From positions 33,634,001 to 33,698,000 of the forward strand of contig CM044320.1 in NCBI GenBank assembly GCA_024291935.2: a DNA stretch of 64,000 nt. Reading direction: 5' to 3'. Made by a program: the position numbers and the translations under genes. The notes under the pieces are model-generated. The model saw only the letters and a program-made list of their open reading frames with translations, ran no database searches and was not told where the DNA came from. Below are positions 1 through 11,739 of this stretch, piece after piece; the stretch's first letter is position 1; the number at the start of each line of letters is the position of its first letter. This DNA comes from Okapia johnstoni (Eukaryota > Chordata > Mammalia > Artiodactyla > Giraffidae).

Positions 1-24
1 ACACGACTGAGCAACTGAACTGAG
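1..24 (+). mobile_element. 3' tail of a BovB or Bov-A element, cut by the window edge
   Basis: The first bases match the terminal segment shared by BovB and Bov-A (acacgactgagcaactgaac). The rest of the element lies upstream of the window, so the family cannot be decided. Confidence 0.5.
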
Positions 25-70
25 AACTGAGGCAGTTTGACATTCAGGCCTTCACAATAAAATGAAAATC

Positions 71-200
71 AGGGAATTCTCTGGTGGTCCAGTGGTTAGT
101 GGTTAGGGCTCTGCTTCCACTGCAGGGGGCTTGGGTTCAATCCCTGCTCTGGGAACTAAGATCCCACATGTCATGCTGTGCAGCCCAAAGGAAAAAAAAA
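71..200 (+). mobile_element. tRNA-Glu-derived CHR-type SINE
   Basis: It has the head 'tctggtggtccagtgg', the B-box-like 'ggttcaatccctg', the body 'ggaactaagatcccacatg' and an A-rich tail. This is the short cetartiodactyl SINE layout. The open frame crossing it is not a gene. Confidence 0.75.
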
Positions 201-737
201 TCTAATATTGGTGATATGGAAAAAAATCCCCATAGTTTGATTACACTGCTGAAAAAATTGAGGGAGTTGGTTTTGAAGATGGCCACCAAAAATCAGCTGG
301 TGCCTAACATGATTGCCTGCTCACTTGTTTTTGATGGGTTGATGGTAAATAACAAGATTAAGAAAGCTGCCATGCCAAGTGACTGGCACCTTCTGGTGAA
401 TGATTCCAGAATCCTTGCAGTTAGGGAGAAGGCATTCTCGGGAGAGCAGCACATGTCCCAAGGCTGACTGGCAGACTTGGTCTTGGGTCTAGGCATCCAA
501 GGGGCAACTTTCTCACCTTCCCTTCCCCCACTTTTTATCATCCCCTGTTTTCACCTGTGATGTTATCATACCCAACTCTTTTGAGGGGTAGTTCTGCAAT
601 TATGTAGTGGCTTAAATTCATTTTTGTGGCTCAGATATCAAAAGTCCTAGTCCACTGTGCATAAACCACTCTTGTCCTAGTCCTTCAGTCTGATGTGCGT
701 TACTCAAGATAAACCAAGATGACTTTTGACATGTTTT

Positions 738-965
738 AGGGGGAGGAAAGTGAGAGGAAAAGAGAAAGGTGGAGGAGTGAGAGAGGAGGGTTGGAGTAAA
801 GAGAGAGGAGGAGAGAGGGAAAGAACTGCAGAGCAACATTGAAGAGGGAGGCTGGAGGGGGTGGAGAAGGGGAGTGGTGAGGAAAGGAACTGAGTCCCGG
901 TGGGTCAGGGGAGGGCTGAGGAGGAATGGAGGTGAGGAGAGATGCAGGGGAGAAGGGAGGGTAGG
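738..965. repeat. Polypurine (GA-rich) low-complexity tract
   Basis: More than 200 bases of almost uninterrupted G and A on the + strand, without a fixed unit. The serine/proline/leucine-rich frames on the opposite strand are products of this composition and not proteins. Confidence 0.8.
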
Positions 966-1106
966 GACTGCCACCCATCAGAGTTTGACTCCAGGTAAAA
1001 AAGAAATCGACGTTTAAAATACATGGGAAAGCCAAAATATTAGTAAATGATTTCAGTATACTTTTTTCCTTGTGGAAAGACTTCTTGATTCTGAAAAGCA
1101 TGATCT

Positions 1107-1427
1107 GGACTTCCCTCGTGGTACAGTGGATAAGAATCCGCCTGCCAATCCAGGAGACATGGGTTCAATCCCTGGTCTGAGAAGATTCCACTTGCCACAG
1201 AGCAATTAAAGCCTGTGAGCCACAGCTTCTGAGCCTGAGCTCTTGGGCTCACAAGCAACAGCTACTGAAGCCTGTGCACCCTAGAGCCTGTGCTCTGTGA
1301 CAAGGGAAGTTTCCACAGTGAGAAGCCCACACATCACAATGAAGAGTAGCCCCCGTGCTCCACAACTAGAAAAAGCCCAGACAAAACAACAAAGAACCAC
1401 CAGCACAGACAAAAAAATAGAAAAAGA
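1107..1427 (+). mobile_element. CHR-type tRNA SINE, full length, with target-site duplication
   Basis: It starts 'ggacttccctcgtggtacag', carries 'gggttcaatccctgg', then the long body with 'agaagcccacacatcac' and 'gaagagtagcccc', and ends in an A-rich tail. It is flanked by a 13-base direct repeat aaaagcatgatct at 1094-1106 and 1428-1440, so both edges are well fixed. Confidence 0.9.
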
Positions 1428-1948
1428 AAAAGCATGATCTCTTTCTGTGTGGTGAACATTAATTAGAGCATCCTTTTGAAATCTCTTCCTTTGCATAATG
1501 TCCAGGATATCGTAAACAAGGTAATAGGATGTCATTTGATAGCCCTAATTTCAGTTGCCTTGAGCTGAACCCCTCGGTGCCTGGCATCTGGGTGGTTAGT
1601 CAACATCAGCATCACCAGGGGCTCAGTGAGCCAGCAAGAGACAAGTGTCTCATCTACCTAGCCCCCAATTTTTAAACTTAAAATACTTTGAAACTAATTA
1701 AAATATTTAAATCAGTCTAAGAATATAATATTAAAATTCTCATTTGAAAATACTTAATTGTTGGTGGGCATGATAGGAAATCTGTCATTTATCTAAGTAA
1801 ATTTCTGGGATTTCGTTTCTCTAGTCTTTAATCTTACGATTTAAATCTCTAGATAGTATCTTTACATAGAGAGAGAAACAAAGAAGACTGAAGGAAAAGG
1901 AAATATAGAGAGAATCCTTGTTCCACTCAACCTAGTTTACATTATAGT
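1428..1948. other. Non-coding stretch, nothing recognised
   Basis: Unique-looking, AT-rich towards its end. No splice-bounded exon, RNA gene or familiar repeat was seen. Confidence 0.5.
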
Positions 1949-2144
1949 GATGTGAAAGTGAAAGTTGCTCAGTCCCGTCCGACTCTTTGTGACCCCATGG
2001 ACTGTATAGTCCATGGAATTCTCCAGGCCAGAATACTGGAGTGGGTAGCCATTCCTAGCCGTTCCCTTCTCCACGGGATCTTCCCAACCCAAGTCTCCTA
2101 CATTGCAGGCGGATTCTTTACCAGCTGAGCCACAAGGGAAGCCT
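1949..2144 (-). mobile_element. Bov-tA SINE
   Basis: The reverse complement gives the full Bov-tA order: tRNA-like head (here read as 'gagccacaagggaagcc'), the B box, and the A unit with 'ggaattctccaggc' and 'gaccccatggactgta'. Confidence 0.9.
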
Positions 2145-2261
2145 AGCTTTGCATTATAGGAGATTTACAATTGAGGGTCAAGATGATTGCTGTAAAACAG
2201 CAATTCCCAATACATTCAAAATGTTTTACTTACAATATTTTATTGAATTTTTTAAATGCCA

Positions 2262-2402
2262 TTTTTAAATTAATTTTATTTATTTATTTACTGGCCGTAC
2301 TGCACAGCATGTGGGATCTTTGTTCCTGGATGAGGGATTGAACTCAGGCCCCCTACAGTGGAAGCCCAGAGTCTTGACCACTGAACCGCAAGGGAAGTCC
2401 CA
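2262..2402 (-). mobile_element. CHR-type tRNA SINE
   Basis: It reads backwards from a T-rich tail (tttatttatttac) through 'catgtgggatctttg' to 'accgcaagggaagtccc'. A short direct repeat attaatttt flanks it. Confidence 0.8.
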
Positions 2403-2754
2403 TTAATTTTTTTACTGAGATAAGAAATACACTTTACCCTCTGTTCTGAGCATAGCGCAGGGGAAGTGGAGGACCATACGCTGGCTTTCTTTCTCAGCCC
2501 ATCTCCACTGCTCCTCCTTGACATGTCCTAGACTCAGTTGTGTGAGGGAGTCTGCCTTCCCCCGCATGGTCCAGCCTCTCCTCAGGCTGTTGGCTGCTCC
2601 TAGACTGCCCTGTCCTCCCTCCAGATGTGCAGGTAGGGGGTCTCCTGGAGTTTTGAAGGCCGAGCTCAGGTGTCACTGTGTTTCCTCTACTCTTGGAACA
2701 GAAGAGCCGGTGCAGGAAAATAGCATGAACTTTGGAGTCAGGCCCGTGGGAGTA

Positions 2755-2882
2755 CGTGCGTGTGCCTGCTCAGTCATGTCCAACTCTTTGCGACCCCATG
2801 GACTGTAGCCCCACCAGACTTTTCTGTCTGTGGAATTTTCCAGGCAAGAACACTGGAGTGGGTTTCCATTGCCTACTCCAGG
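2755..2882 (-). mobile_element. Bov-A/Bov-tA SINE, truncated
   Basis: It contains the A-unit landmarks 'gctcagtcatgtccaactc', 'gaccccatggactgtagcc' and 'actggagtgggtttccatt', but the tRNA-like head is missing. Confidence 0.85.
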
Positions 2883-2907
2883 AGTGGAAGTGTGGGTGCC
2901 AGTTAAT

Positions 2908-3030
2908 ATACTAGCTCTGTGACCTTGACCAAATTATTTAACTTCTCTGAGCCCCAATTTCCTCATCTATAACATGGGGGTAAAAAATTACCTAACTTGA
3001 AGAGTCATGTATCAATTAAATGAGACGATT
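2908..3030 (+). mobile_element. MIR SINE
   Basis: The MIR core order is visible: 'ctctgtgaccttgacc', 'ttatttaacttctctgagcc', 'tttcctcatctataa', ending near 'aattaaatgag'. This is an ancient mammal-wide element. Confidence 0.7.
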
Positions 3031-3039
3031 CCAAGCTAG

Positions 3040-6000
3040 TGAAATCTGACCTTCAACAGATGAGTTTCCTTCTCCTCATGAACCCTGCCCAGAACTTCTT
3101 CCACCCGCTGATGGAAATGATTCTTTCCCTTCTATTTCCTCACTGTAGTTTTTGGTGTGCCTACGAGAACCCTGTGCCCACTTGCCATGGCTTGGTTAGG
3201 CACGTATCTTAGCTCCATCCTTGGGTGGCACATCCCTAAGAGAGCAGGGTTGGACCTGGCTCATCTTTACAGTCTTCACCTCCTTGCATCTATTAAGTAC
3301 CTAACCAAGCTTTTTGATTGTAAGTGAATGTTGGTTGAGGTGCTGACAGGGCTGGTTTATTCATAAAGCATACTGCTGTTCTAGGCAAACAGAGATGAAG
3401 AAACGGACGGAACAAGCAGAAGGATTAAAGAGCTTATAAAAGGAGAGATGAAAAACAGCCAAAATATGTGTTGTAAAGACAGAACCTAGCACAATCTATG
3501 GTTTAACTGCTAGGAGTGAGCCTCCCCACCCACATTTGGGAAGGATTATATCTAGTTTGTGGGGGAGGGACTTGGCTTTCAGAGAAGGGGTCAAGTTTAG
3601 TATTGAAGGGTAGATAACTTGTGGAGGCAGCAAAGAGGGTCATCCACAACACAGATTAGACGTGTCTATGGAAAATCGTCAGTGATGTGCTTGGAAGAAT
3701 TGGTGCTGGTCTGGCTGGAAGAAGTGGGAAAGGAAGAACTGACCTGCCCTTGCCTTGTTCATCTCGCTGAGCACTGCCCTCCCACTCTGTGATGCGGCAG
3801 GACAGCTAATGTGGAAAACCTGAGTTACAGGCTCTCGAAGGAAAGATCTGTGCATCTTCTTTTTGGTCCCTGGACAGCAAGAGACCAGTTGTATCACCCT
3901 GAAAGGTTACTTGCGGCATATTTCTGACCAGAAAGAAGAACATCAGAGGTCCTGGTTCCTGCCAGATGATTAGTTATATGGTCTTAGCTTTCCCTCCAGG
4001 TGCATCTGGGCCACTACTTTCGCCCATCCTCTCTTCCCTGAAAAAAAGTAGCTGCTTCTATCTTTAAATCCATTTCACATTCTTTCTTCTTAAAACCATC
4101 ACTAGTGCTGTGTCATTTATTCCTGTTGCAGCCTGCTGGGAAGCAGGTTTCTGGACTTCCATCCTCTGTCCAGTGTAATAGCCACTGATGTCCTCCTCTT
4201 ATGGACATGTGCTCCAGGCCTTCTTGCAGACCCTTCCTATGCAGCCCCAGGGTGCAGGACTGAACAGAACTATCAGCCTTGACTTCCAAAACAAGCAGTG
4301 AAGGTTTATAACCAAAAGGACTCCGATGCCATGCACATCTGAACACATTCCTAAAAGAGCACTCCTGCAAATGCCTACATGTGATAACATCAGAAGATAT
4401 TCTTTGTTGATTCAGACTCAGTGCAGAGGATCTCTGGCATAGAAGTTACTCAAAAGCAGAAACACTTATGTACATCAAAATACCTCTTCATCTTTTCTTC
4501 TTAGGAGAGGAGAAGAGAGGGGGAAGAGATTGTCATTGAGCCTGGATGGTATCAAGGTATAAGTACTTTATAGACAGATTGTAAAAAAGAGATCAGTATA
4601 CCATGAGCAGAATTGAAATTGGACACTTTACAGAGCAGAGATCAATATATGTTTAAATGAATAGAAGATTTTGACGATTAGTAATTGTTATTGTCAAAAT
4701 CTAGACAGCAGTTTTGATTGAAAAATTGAACACAGTTGCCGGCTCTATGTTTATTTCTCTCCTCAACCTCCTGGGTAGAGAATTGGATTTCCTCTCTGAC
4801 TTACATGGTACCCAAAGGTAGGCCACGGTCACACTACTGTGGAGACAAACAACATGGCCTTCTAGGGAGGCCATCTCTTCTCTAATGAGTCATCCAGGCA
4901 ACAACACTGACCTAGAAAAGAGAGACCAAACCCAATTTCCCATGCTTCCTGGGGCTAGTAGCTTCTTTAGGACAATTGTCTTTTCTTTACCTTTCAACTT
5001 GAGTTCCACTAGCACTTTTGGCCCGTCAGTTCCTTTCAGCAGTAACCATCGCTACTTCTGGGACATGTGGGTCACAAACCATGCAGCCTGATCTTAGAAG
5101 AACATTGGAATTCACACCTCAACTTTCAGAAGACATCTAGGACAAAATCTTTATCAAGAGGTTTTTAAGTAATTTTTTGTTAGCTGCTTGTTTTGGAAGA
5201 GCCTGAAGACAGCTTTGGATTCTGATCATCATTGTAACTATGGTAGGTTAATACATAAATAATATTAAAGTCATTAATGTCATGTTGGGTTTTATTACTT
5301 TTAAAACTCATACTGTTTCAGTTTGTAGGGCCTTAGCATTTTCTTATTGCAAAGTCAGTGCTTCTCCTCTCACCCCCTTTTAAAGGGTCTTTCTTCTTTC
5401 TAGAATAATCACCACTGGGTGAAAAGATACATAAATATTTTTGTGAACACTGATGAGTTCTTTTTCTCAGAGTTAACTGAAGGTGTCTTATTTTGTTGAT
5501 ACATTAGAGGTGAGGAACCATGATATCTTTTGTAGGTTCTGTATCAAATTTGGCATATCAAGTCATGCCTGACTAGTATTGATCACGACAATAGTCTACA
5601 TCATGTTTTCTATGTACTCATAACCTGCACGAATTGTATTTGCCTGTGTAACAGTGATGTGGGTGTAGCTCATCAAAATCTACATATGTTTCTGTGCCTT
5701 TAGGAGAAACTTGCTGATGTTGAAAATGCTGAACCCTGCATTCTTCTTATTCTTGAGGATCAATCAGTCCTGGACCAAGTTTTAGGGGAATTTTCTGTTT
5801 CAGTGTGGAACAAGTTCTGATGAACTGCTTTTTCTTACTCTTGCCCATCCCTAGATTAGGTTATAATGCCTATGAAAGGTCGGCCTTTTCTGGAATAGTC
5901 ATCAACAGGGAAGAATTCTTAGGTGCTTATATCACTCTGATTACATTATGCATCACAACTGAATGGTTTCCCACGACTCTGATTTCCTTATAGTCATCAT

Positions 6001-6060
6001 GGGTATTTCTGTTCCCTCTTTGCCCCATTTCAAAAGCTTAGCATGGATGATTCTCACCTT
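3040..6060. other. Three kilobases of non-coding DNA without a recognisable element
   Basis: Short open frames of 60-85 codons occur on both strands. None has a recognised domain, codon bias or splice context. Old, highly diverged repeats may be present but could not be identified by eye. Confidence 0.5.
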
Positions 6061-6185
6061 TTGGTTCTTCTAAATAGTTAATAATTCTTAACATTTACTG
6101 TGTGCTAGTTGTCTAAATGCTCTACATGCTATAATTCACAAATCTTCAGCAAATCTATAAAGTAGGTGCTATTATTGTTTCATGT

Positions 6186-6428
6186 TTATTTTTTAAAAAT
6201 TATTTTTGATTGGAGGATAACTGCTTTAAAATATTGTGTTGTTTCTTCCATATATCAACATGCGTCAGCTATAGGTATACATATACTTCCTCCCTCTTAA
6301 ACCTCCCTCACACCTCCCACCTCATCCCACCCCTCTAGGTTGTCACAGAGCCCTGTAATTGACCTCCCTGTGTCATACAGCAAATTCCCACCGGCCATCT
6401 ATTTTACACATGGTTATGTACATATTTC
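6186..6428 (-). mobile_element. Ruminant L1 3' end
   Basis: In reverse orientation it matches the 3' untranslated tail typical of ruminant L1: 'gattggaggataactg', 'ttccatatatcaacatg', the C-rich 'cctcccacctcatcccacc' block, and 'atacagcaaattcccac'. It interrupts the MIR. Confidence 0.7.
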
Positions 6429-6548
6429 TTTTTTTTGGCTACACAGCATGGCATGTGGGGATCTTAGTTTCCCAACCTGGGATGGAACCTGTGCCCCTTG
6501 CATTGGAAACATGGAGTTGTAACCCTTGGACTGCCAAGGAAGTCTCTG
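6429..6548 (-). mobile_element. CHR-type tRNA SINE
   Basis: It reads 'ttttttggctacacagcatgg', 'gggatcttagtttccc' and 'gactgccaaggaagtc', the short tRNA-Glu SINE in reverse. It directly abuts the L1 tail. Confidence 0.75.
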
Positions 6549-6696
6549 TTGCATATTTCTCGTGAAGAAATTGAGACACAGAGATTTTAAGTACATTTTA
6601 AGTTTCCATAGCAAGTAACTGAACCAGGATTTGAACCCAAACAGATTGGCCTCCAGAGCTTTTATCCTTGTCTGCCATGCCTGCTAGATCTCTGGG

Positions 6697-6917
6697 AAAG
6701 TGAAAGTGAACCTGTTAATCGCTCAGTCATGTCCAATTCTATGTGAGCCCATGGATTGTAGCCAACCAGGCTCCTCTGTCCATGGAATTCTCCAGGCAAG
6801 AATACTAGAGTGGATTGCCATTTCTTCCTGCAGGTGATCTTCCCAACCCAGGGATCGAACCCAAGTCTCCTGCACTGCAGGTGGATTCTTTACTGTCTGA
6901 GTCACAAAGGAAGCCTA
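6697..6917 (-). mobile_element. Bov-tA SINE
   Basis: Complete reversed Bov-tA from 'gctcagtcatgtccaattc' to 'gagtcacaaaggaagcc'. Similar flanks (agatctctgg and agacctctgg) suggest the target-site duplication. Confidence 0.9.
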
Positions 6918-7065
6918 TAGACCTCTGGAGGAGGTGCCATTTCTGCGATGTGCTGATGTCTAAAACTGAACTTCTATGAGGAGGGAGTGTGGAATATTGG
7001 CCTTTTTTGGCTTTGAGAAAATCTGAGCTCTCTTACCTTATAATTGTGTCATCTTTGGCACATGT

Positions 7066-7545
7066 ATCAGTCAGGGTTCACCAGAGGAGCAGAACCAAAG
7101 GGGATATGTATAGTGAGAGATTTATTATGAGGAATTGGCTTATGCAAATTTGAGGTCAGGCCACAGGACTGGAGTTCGTAGGGCCGGCCATCAGGAAAGG
7201 TGGGCTAGAACTCTCAGGCACAGGCTGAAGCAGCTGTCCATAGACAGAGTTTCTTCTTCTTCAGGGAAACCTGGTGGGGAAGAATTCACCAGGAATGCAG
7301 CATACCCAGGTTCAATCCCTGGGTCTGGAAGATCCCCTGGAGAAAGGAATGGCAAGCTTCTCCAGTATTCTTACCTGGAGAATTCCATGGACAGAGAAGC
7401 CTGGCAGGCTACAGTCCATGGGGTGGCAAAGAGATGGACACAACTTAGTGACTGACACTTTCACTTTTGCTTTCACTTTCAGCTGTGTTTTTAAGGCTTT
7501 TAACTGATTAAATCAGGTCCACCCAGATTGTCTAGGATAACTCCT
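7066..7545. other. Possible old interspersed repeat interrupted by a Bov-tA
   Basis: Sequence before 7272 ('tcagtcagggttcaccagag', 'gagagatttattatgagg') and after 7478 looks like a common mammalian interspersed repeat split by the SINE. I could not name the family. Confidence 0.35.
7272..7478 (+). mobile_element. Bov-tA SINE with a degenerate head
   Basis: It has 'aggttcaatccctgggtc', 'gaagatcccctggagaaag', 'ggagaattccatggacag' and an imperfect 'cttagtgactgacac' end. The first tRNA-like bases are diverged. Confidence 0.85.
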
Positions 7546-7546
7546 A

Positions 7547-7767
7547 GGTCAAGGGTCCCTAACCCTGGGCTGTGGACTGGTACTGGTCTGAGGTCTGTTA
7601 AGAACCAGGCCTCACAGCAGAAGGTGAGCTAGGGTGAGCGAGTGAAGCTTTACCTGCTGCTCCCATTACATTACTGCCTAAACCTTGCCCGCCCTCCATA
7701 CGTGGAAAAATTGTCTTCCATGAAACTGGTTTCTGGTGTCAAAAAAGCTGGGGATTACTGCTCTAGG
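7547..7767. mobile_element. Non-autonomous hAT-type DNA transposon (MER class)
   Basis: The ends are imperfect inverted copies: 'aagggtccctaaccctggg' on the left and 'aaaaaagctggggattactg' on the right. The interior has 'gttaagaaccaggcctcaca' and 'ttccatgaaactggt'. 'ctaggt' flanks both sides. A second copy lies at 25757-26093. Confidence 0.6.
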
Positions 7768-7944
7768 TAACCCTAGCCCTGACTCTAACCCTGACCCTAA
7801 TCTGGGACAGTTTCCCCTGTTAAGGACAACTGATTATGGAATTTAATCACAGCTACAGAATACAGCAACACTTAGATTCATATCTAACCGAGTGCCTGAG
7901 GACTGTAGCCAGCCAGGTTGACACAAAGACCATCGCAGCAAGTG

Positions 7945-8085
7945 ACTTCATTTCTGTGAACCTGTTTCCTCACATGATAAACCATCACCATAGGGCTGTT
8001 ATGAGGATTGTACAAAATTAGGTATAAAAAGATTACTGCCTGGTGTGTAAGGATTCAGTGCAATATTATTAATTTGTGGTGATGG
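7945..8085 (+). mobile_element. MIR fragment
   Basis: The 3' MIR signature 'agggctgttatgaggattg' is followed by diverged sequence. The boundaries are uncertain. Confidence 0.45.
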
Positions 8086-8515
8086 TAGAAGTTGGGGTGG
8101 TGACAGTAGTAGCGGCTGTGGTCTCACTAGTGACTTCATTCCCCCTTTTGTCTCTCCTGGTCAGTCTGGTTCACTGCAGTGGTTGCTGCCTAATTGACAT
8201 TCCTGCCTAAACTCTCTTCTTATCCATATTTGTTTTTTTCTTTACCACCATATTAGGGGCTTAAGGTAACTCTCTACTCTCCATCTTTGAAAAGATGTCT
8301 CCCTGAAATCCAGACCCACTGTGTTTATAGCCTTCCTCAATATTTTGGTGCAATGGTGTAACTCCCCTTGCTTGCTTAAAGCTTGTGGGAGGGAGAACTT
8401 CCTCTCCCAGTGGCACTGTTTTAGTTTTTTTTTTTTTTTAAAAATTCTGCAGTGATTGAGTGGGAAATGAATGAGAACTATTTCTCCAAAAGAGTCTATT
8501 GTATTTAAGTACTGG
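8086..8515. other. Non-coding stretch, nothing recognised
   Basis: No gene or familiar element was seen. There is a 14-base T run near 8430. Confidence 0.5.
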
Positions 8516-8788
8516 TTTTTTTTAATTGATTAATTAATTTATTTTGGCAGTGCTGGATCTTCGTTGCTGTGGCCTTCTCTAGTCGTGGAGATGGTGTGGT
8601 GCGTGGGCTTCTCATTGCAGTGGCTTCTTTTGTTGCAGAGCACAGTCTCTAGAGTACACAGGCTTCAGTAGTTGTGGCTCACAGTCTTAGCTGTCCCAAG
8701 ACATGTGGAATCCTCTCTGACTAGGAAGTGAACCCATGTCCCCTGCGTCGGCAGGCGGGTTCTTAACCACTGGACCAGGAAAGTCCCT
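8516..8788 (-). mobile_element. CHR-type tRNA SINE, long form
   Basis: T-rich tail, then reversed body 'ggcttctcattgcagtggc', 'gcttcagtagttgtggc', and the head 'aaccactggaccaggaaag'. Confidence 0.85.
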
Positions 8789-8799
8789 GTTTCTGTTTC

Positions 8800-10940
8800 C
8801 TTTATTGAAGCTGTAGTGTAACACACAGCTGGGAGTCTTGTTTCTGAACCTCAGTTTCTTCCATCATAAGGCGAATGAATTGGACAGGATGGTTTCTTTT
8901 GTTCCTTTTCTTCCCTCCTCTTAACCTTTTATTACAAGTTAAGAAAATCAAATATATATATATTTTAGGGTTTCTCCAAATATTTTATAATAATTTTTAT
9001 ATTTTTGAACAAAAAGGTTTTCTTCCCCCCAGATCAAAAGAGAACCTTAAAAGGCAGTACTTCATTATAGTTGAATCAGATAGTACATAAAGAATTAGCC
9101 AAGAGAATTTTCCACTTCCCCATTCCATCAGATGAGAAACAACACATTAACAAATGAATGAACTTAGGAACTGTGAACGTCTATAGGAATAACATCTTTG
9201 GCATTGAATGTCATCCAGAAAGTGAGTGGGCTGCATACCTTAACACTTTAAGATCATGTACTAGATTTTATTCACTGAAATTCATAAATGATACCTTTTC
9301 CCAATAGTTTGTCCTTTTTCTCTGTTTCACTGCACCACCAGCAGCACTAAAGCTGGTTAATACCAGTAGAACCCCAGGATACACAGGGACATTGATTAAA
9401 TTTCCAATTCCATGAGGAAGAAGTCTCCAGTTACCATGTATTCCCAGCCTCTTGAGCATGGTGTCCGCTTTGTAGTAGCTTGATGAATATGTACTGATGG
9501 CATGATATGCGGATGTCCTGGGATCACAGCTGACAGGTTCTGCTCATCAGGTGACTAGCCCAGTAGGGACTAGACTAGCTCTTCTCCTTCCATGCCCTTT
9601 CTACCTGTTGTACCTACTGTGCTGCAAACTGGGAAACTGGTTTTTGGGTTCATTCAAAGGTTTAGAAGCTCTAAAGTTTCCATCCCTCTGTATCCTGCTT
9701 CTCCCATTCACATCCATGCAGTTGGTTTGTGTTCCACCCTGAACGCTGCACCCTCATGATCAGATATGGAGAACCTTGCAGGGAATCCAGGGCACCTGCT
9801 TATTTTAAAGCCATTTTTAGTACCTAGTTTGATGGGAATGGTGTAAGCAAATCCACGTCTCACCTCACACGTGTTCTGGAATATAAATGCCTTTTGCGCA
9901 GAGCAGGTCTAGGAGAGCCTCAGCCCTTCCTTCCTAGTAGGAAGGATTTGTCATGTAGGAAACCAGATTCCCCTCGGGCCCATTTTAAGCCAGGGGGCTC
10001 AAGATAGCCCATGCAATGAACCAAACTTAATCCCCACAGCTCCCTGACACCCTTGCATTGTTCACTATCCTACTCCCAGACTGCTTCTCCACCCCAAAGT
10101 GGATCCTTTCTCCTATCTGCTGAGTGATTGTCCGAGCCCACTATAACATTCCTATCTCTTCCCTAGTGTCAACCTTGTGCTCACCTCTGTGACTCTGACT
10201 TGGGTCTCACTTTGCCTATGCTGTATTTGGTCACAGTGAATAACTCCCTCCTCTCCCCCTCCCTTTTTCTTGTTCAACACACCAGCCAGACATTTGGTTT
10301 GAAAATGTAAATGTCATGCTGGTCACTTTTGCAGATGGCATATTTTGAGAAGGCTTAGTCAATCTGGTAGATAGAATCTGAATCCAAAAAGATGTTGATA
10401 GGGTGATATCAAAGAAGATGAAACTTAACAGCCAAAAAAAGGGCCAGCATCTAAATGTAAAACAAAATGCACATCTTTGAAATGATAAAGATGTGACTTA
10501 ACAATAGCCTGTAGAAAAGACAAGTTTAGGTTTACTCCAAAAAAGCCCTGTTGGGAGTCAGGAGCCCCTCCTACATCAATATGTGGCTGTATGATAAAGG
10601 GCAAGGAACTGGATCAATTATGAGACTCTGTTTCTTTCTTGGAAAAAGAGGGAGCTATACTGGATCATCTCTCATGTCAGTTACAGTTCTAAAATTACAT
10701 GAATAAATGAATCAACAGTTTAAAGTGAAGGCCCAATATGTAAACTAAAAGCTAATGCAGTCTTATAAATAGTGAGAGTATAATCAGAACCTTATACATC
10801 AAAGTTATTTTCTCCTCTCTGTGGACTAGACAGCTCTTGGATGTTGAATACCAATCACACCACATGTCAAAGTATTTTTAACCAAAGTATATTCAGAAGA
10901 GAGCTAGTTAGTGTTAAGGCAACCTATGGGTAATGTTTGA
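8800..10940. other. Non-coding stretch with weak MIR traces
   Basis: A MIR-like trace 'aacctcagtttcttccatc' lies near 8847 and another around 10590-10700. A minus-strand open frame of about 91 codons (9551 down to 9268) has no recognised homology. Nothing else was identifiable by eye. Confidence 0.45.
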
Positions 10941-11043
10941 AAGAATCACATGGTTTGGTTTAGAAGAGAGAAGGATTTAGGACAAAAGTGTGAATATTAT
11001 GGTTGGCCATCAAAGCTTGAAGAGTTCTATGCTCTATACACTT

Positions 11044-11182
11044 GGAGAAGGAAATGGCAAACCACCCCAGTATTCTTGCCTGGAGAATCCCATGGGCAGA
11101 GAAGCCTGGCAAGCTACAGCCTTGCGTCCATGGGGTCGCAAGAGTTGGACATGACTTAGTGACTAAACCAACCAACCACTCT
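11044..11182 (+). mobile_element. Bov-A monomer SINE
   Basis: It begins 'ggagaaggaaatggcaaacc', continues with 'cttgcctggagaatcccatg' and ends 'gacttagtgactaaacc'. There is no tRNA-like head. Confidence 0.85.
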
Positions 11183-11298
11183 TCATACAAATTGTCTGTC
11201 ACCTCCTTCCTGAAGCCTTTACGGACTGTTGTGACCCAGATTTCTTGAAAGACACCTTCCATTCTACCTTGCATTTGGGTTATGTCTATACTTATTGG

Positions 11299-11515
11299 GC
11301 TTCCCAAGTAGCACTAGTGGTAAAGAAACTGCATGCCAATGCAGGGGACACATACCAGATGTGGGTTCAGTCCTTGGGTTGGGAAGATCCCCTGGACGAG
11401 AGCATGGCAATCCACTCCAGTATTCTTGCCTGGAGAATCCCATGGACAGAAGAACCTGGTGGGATACAGTCCTTAGGGTTGCAAAGAGTCAGACAGGACT
11501 GAAGTGATTTAGCAT
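11299..11515 (+). mobile_element. Bov-tA SINE
   Basis: Full order from 'gggcttcccaagtagcacta' through 'gggttgggaagatcccctgg' to 'gactgaagtgatttagc'. Confidence 0.9.
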
Positions 11516-11739
11516 GCATATTCTTATCTGGCTGAACTCTTTGAGGGTGAATGGCATGTCATACTTACCCTTGCATCCTCTCTAGCTTCTAATGCAGTGC
11601 CTCGCACAATAATAAGTATAGAACTGAACTGAAACTTATTAGACTTATCAGACATGGAGATGATGGATAGAAATTATAGAGAGACTTTTTGGCCTTCCAA
11701 GAAGTAAACTTTTCAAATAATAAAAATGTCTTAAAAGTA

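Larger units (their letters stand above)
6068..6685 (+). mobile_element. MIR SINE split by later insertions
   Basis: The 5' part (6068-6185) has 'aacatttactgtgtgctag' and 'aaagtaggtgctattattg'. The 3' part (about 6553-6685) resumes with 'gaagaaattgagacacagag' and 'aaccaggatttgaaccc'. The intervening L1 and CHR sequences separate two halves of one MIR copy. Confidence 0.65.

Noticed and set aside
84..467. 127-codon open frame on + strand
   Set aside because: Its first third translates the CHR SINE at 71-200; the rest has no recognised domain and no splice context.
618..1101. Two Ser/Pro/Leu-rich minus-strand frames of about 120 codons
   Set aside because: They are the reverse of the polypurine tract; the composition alone explains the open length.
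1107..1200. tRNA-like head with B box, considered as a tRNA gene
   Set aside because: It is followed by the SINE body and A-rich tail and bracketed by a target-site duplication; the cloverleaf is not complete. The same holds for the other Bov-tA and CHR heads.
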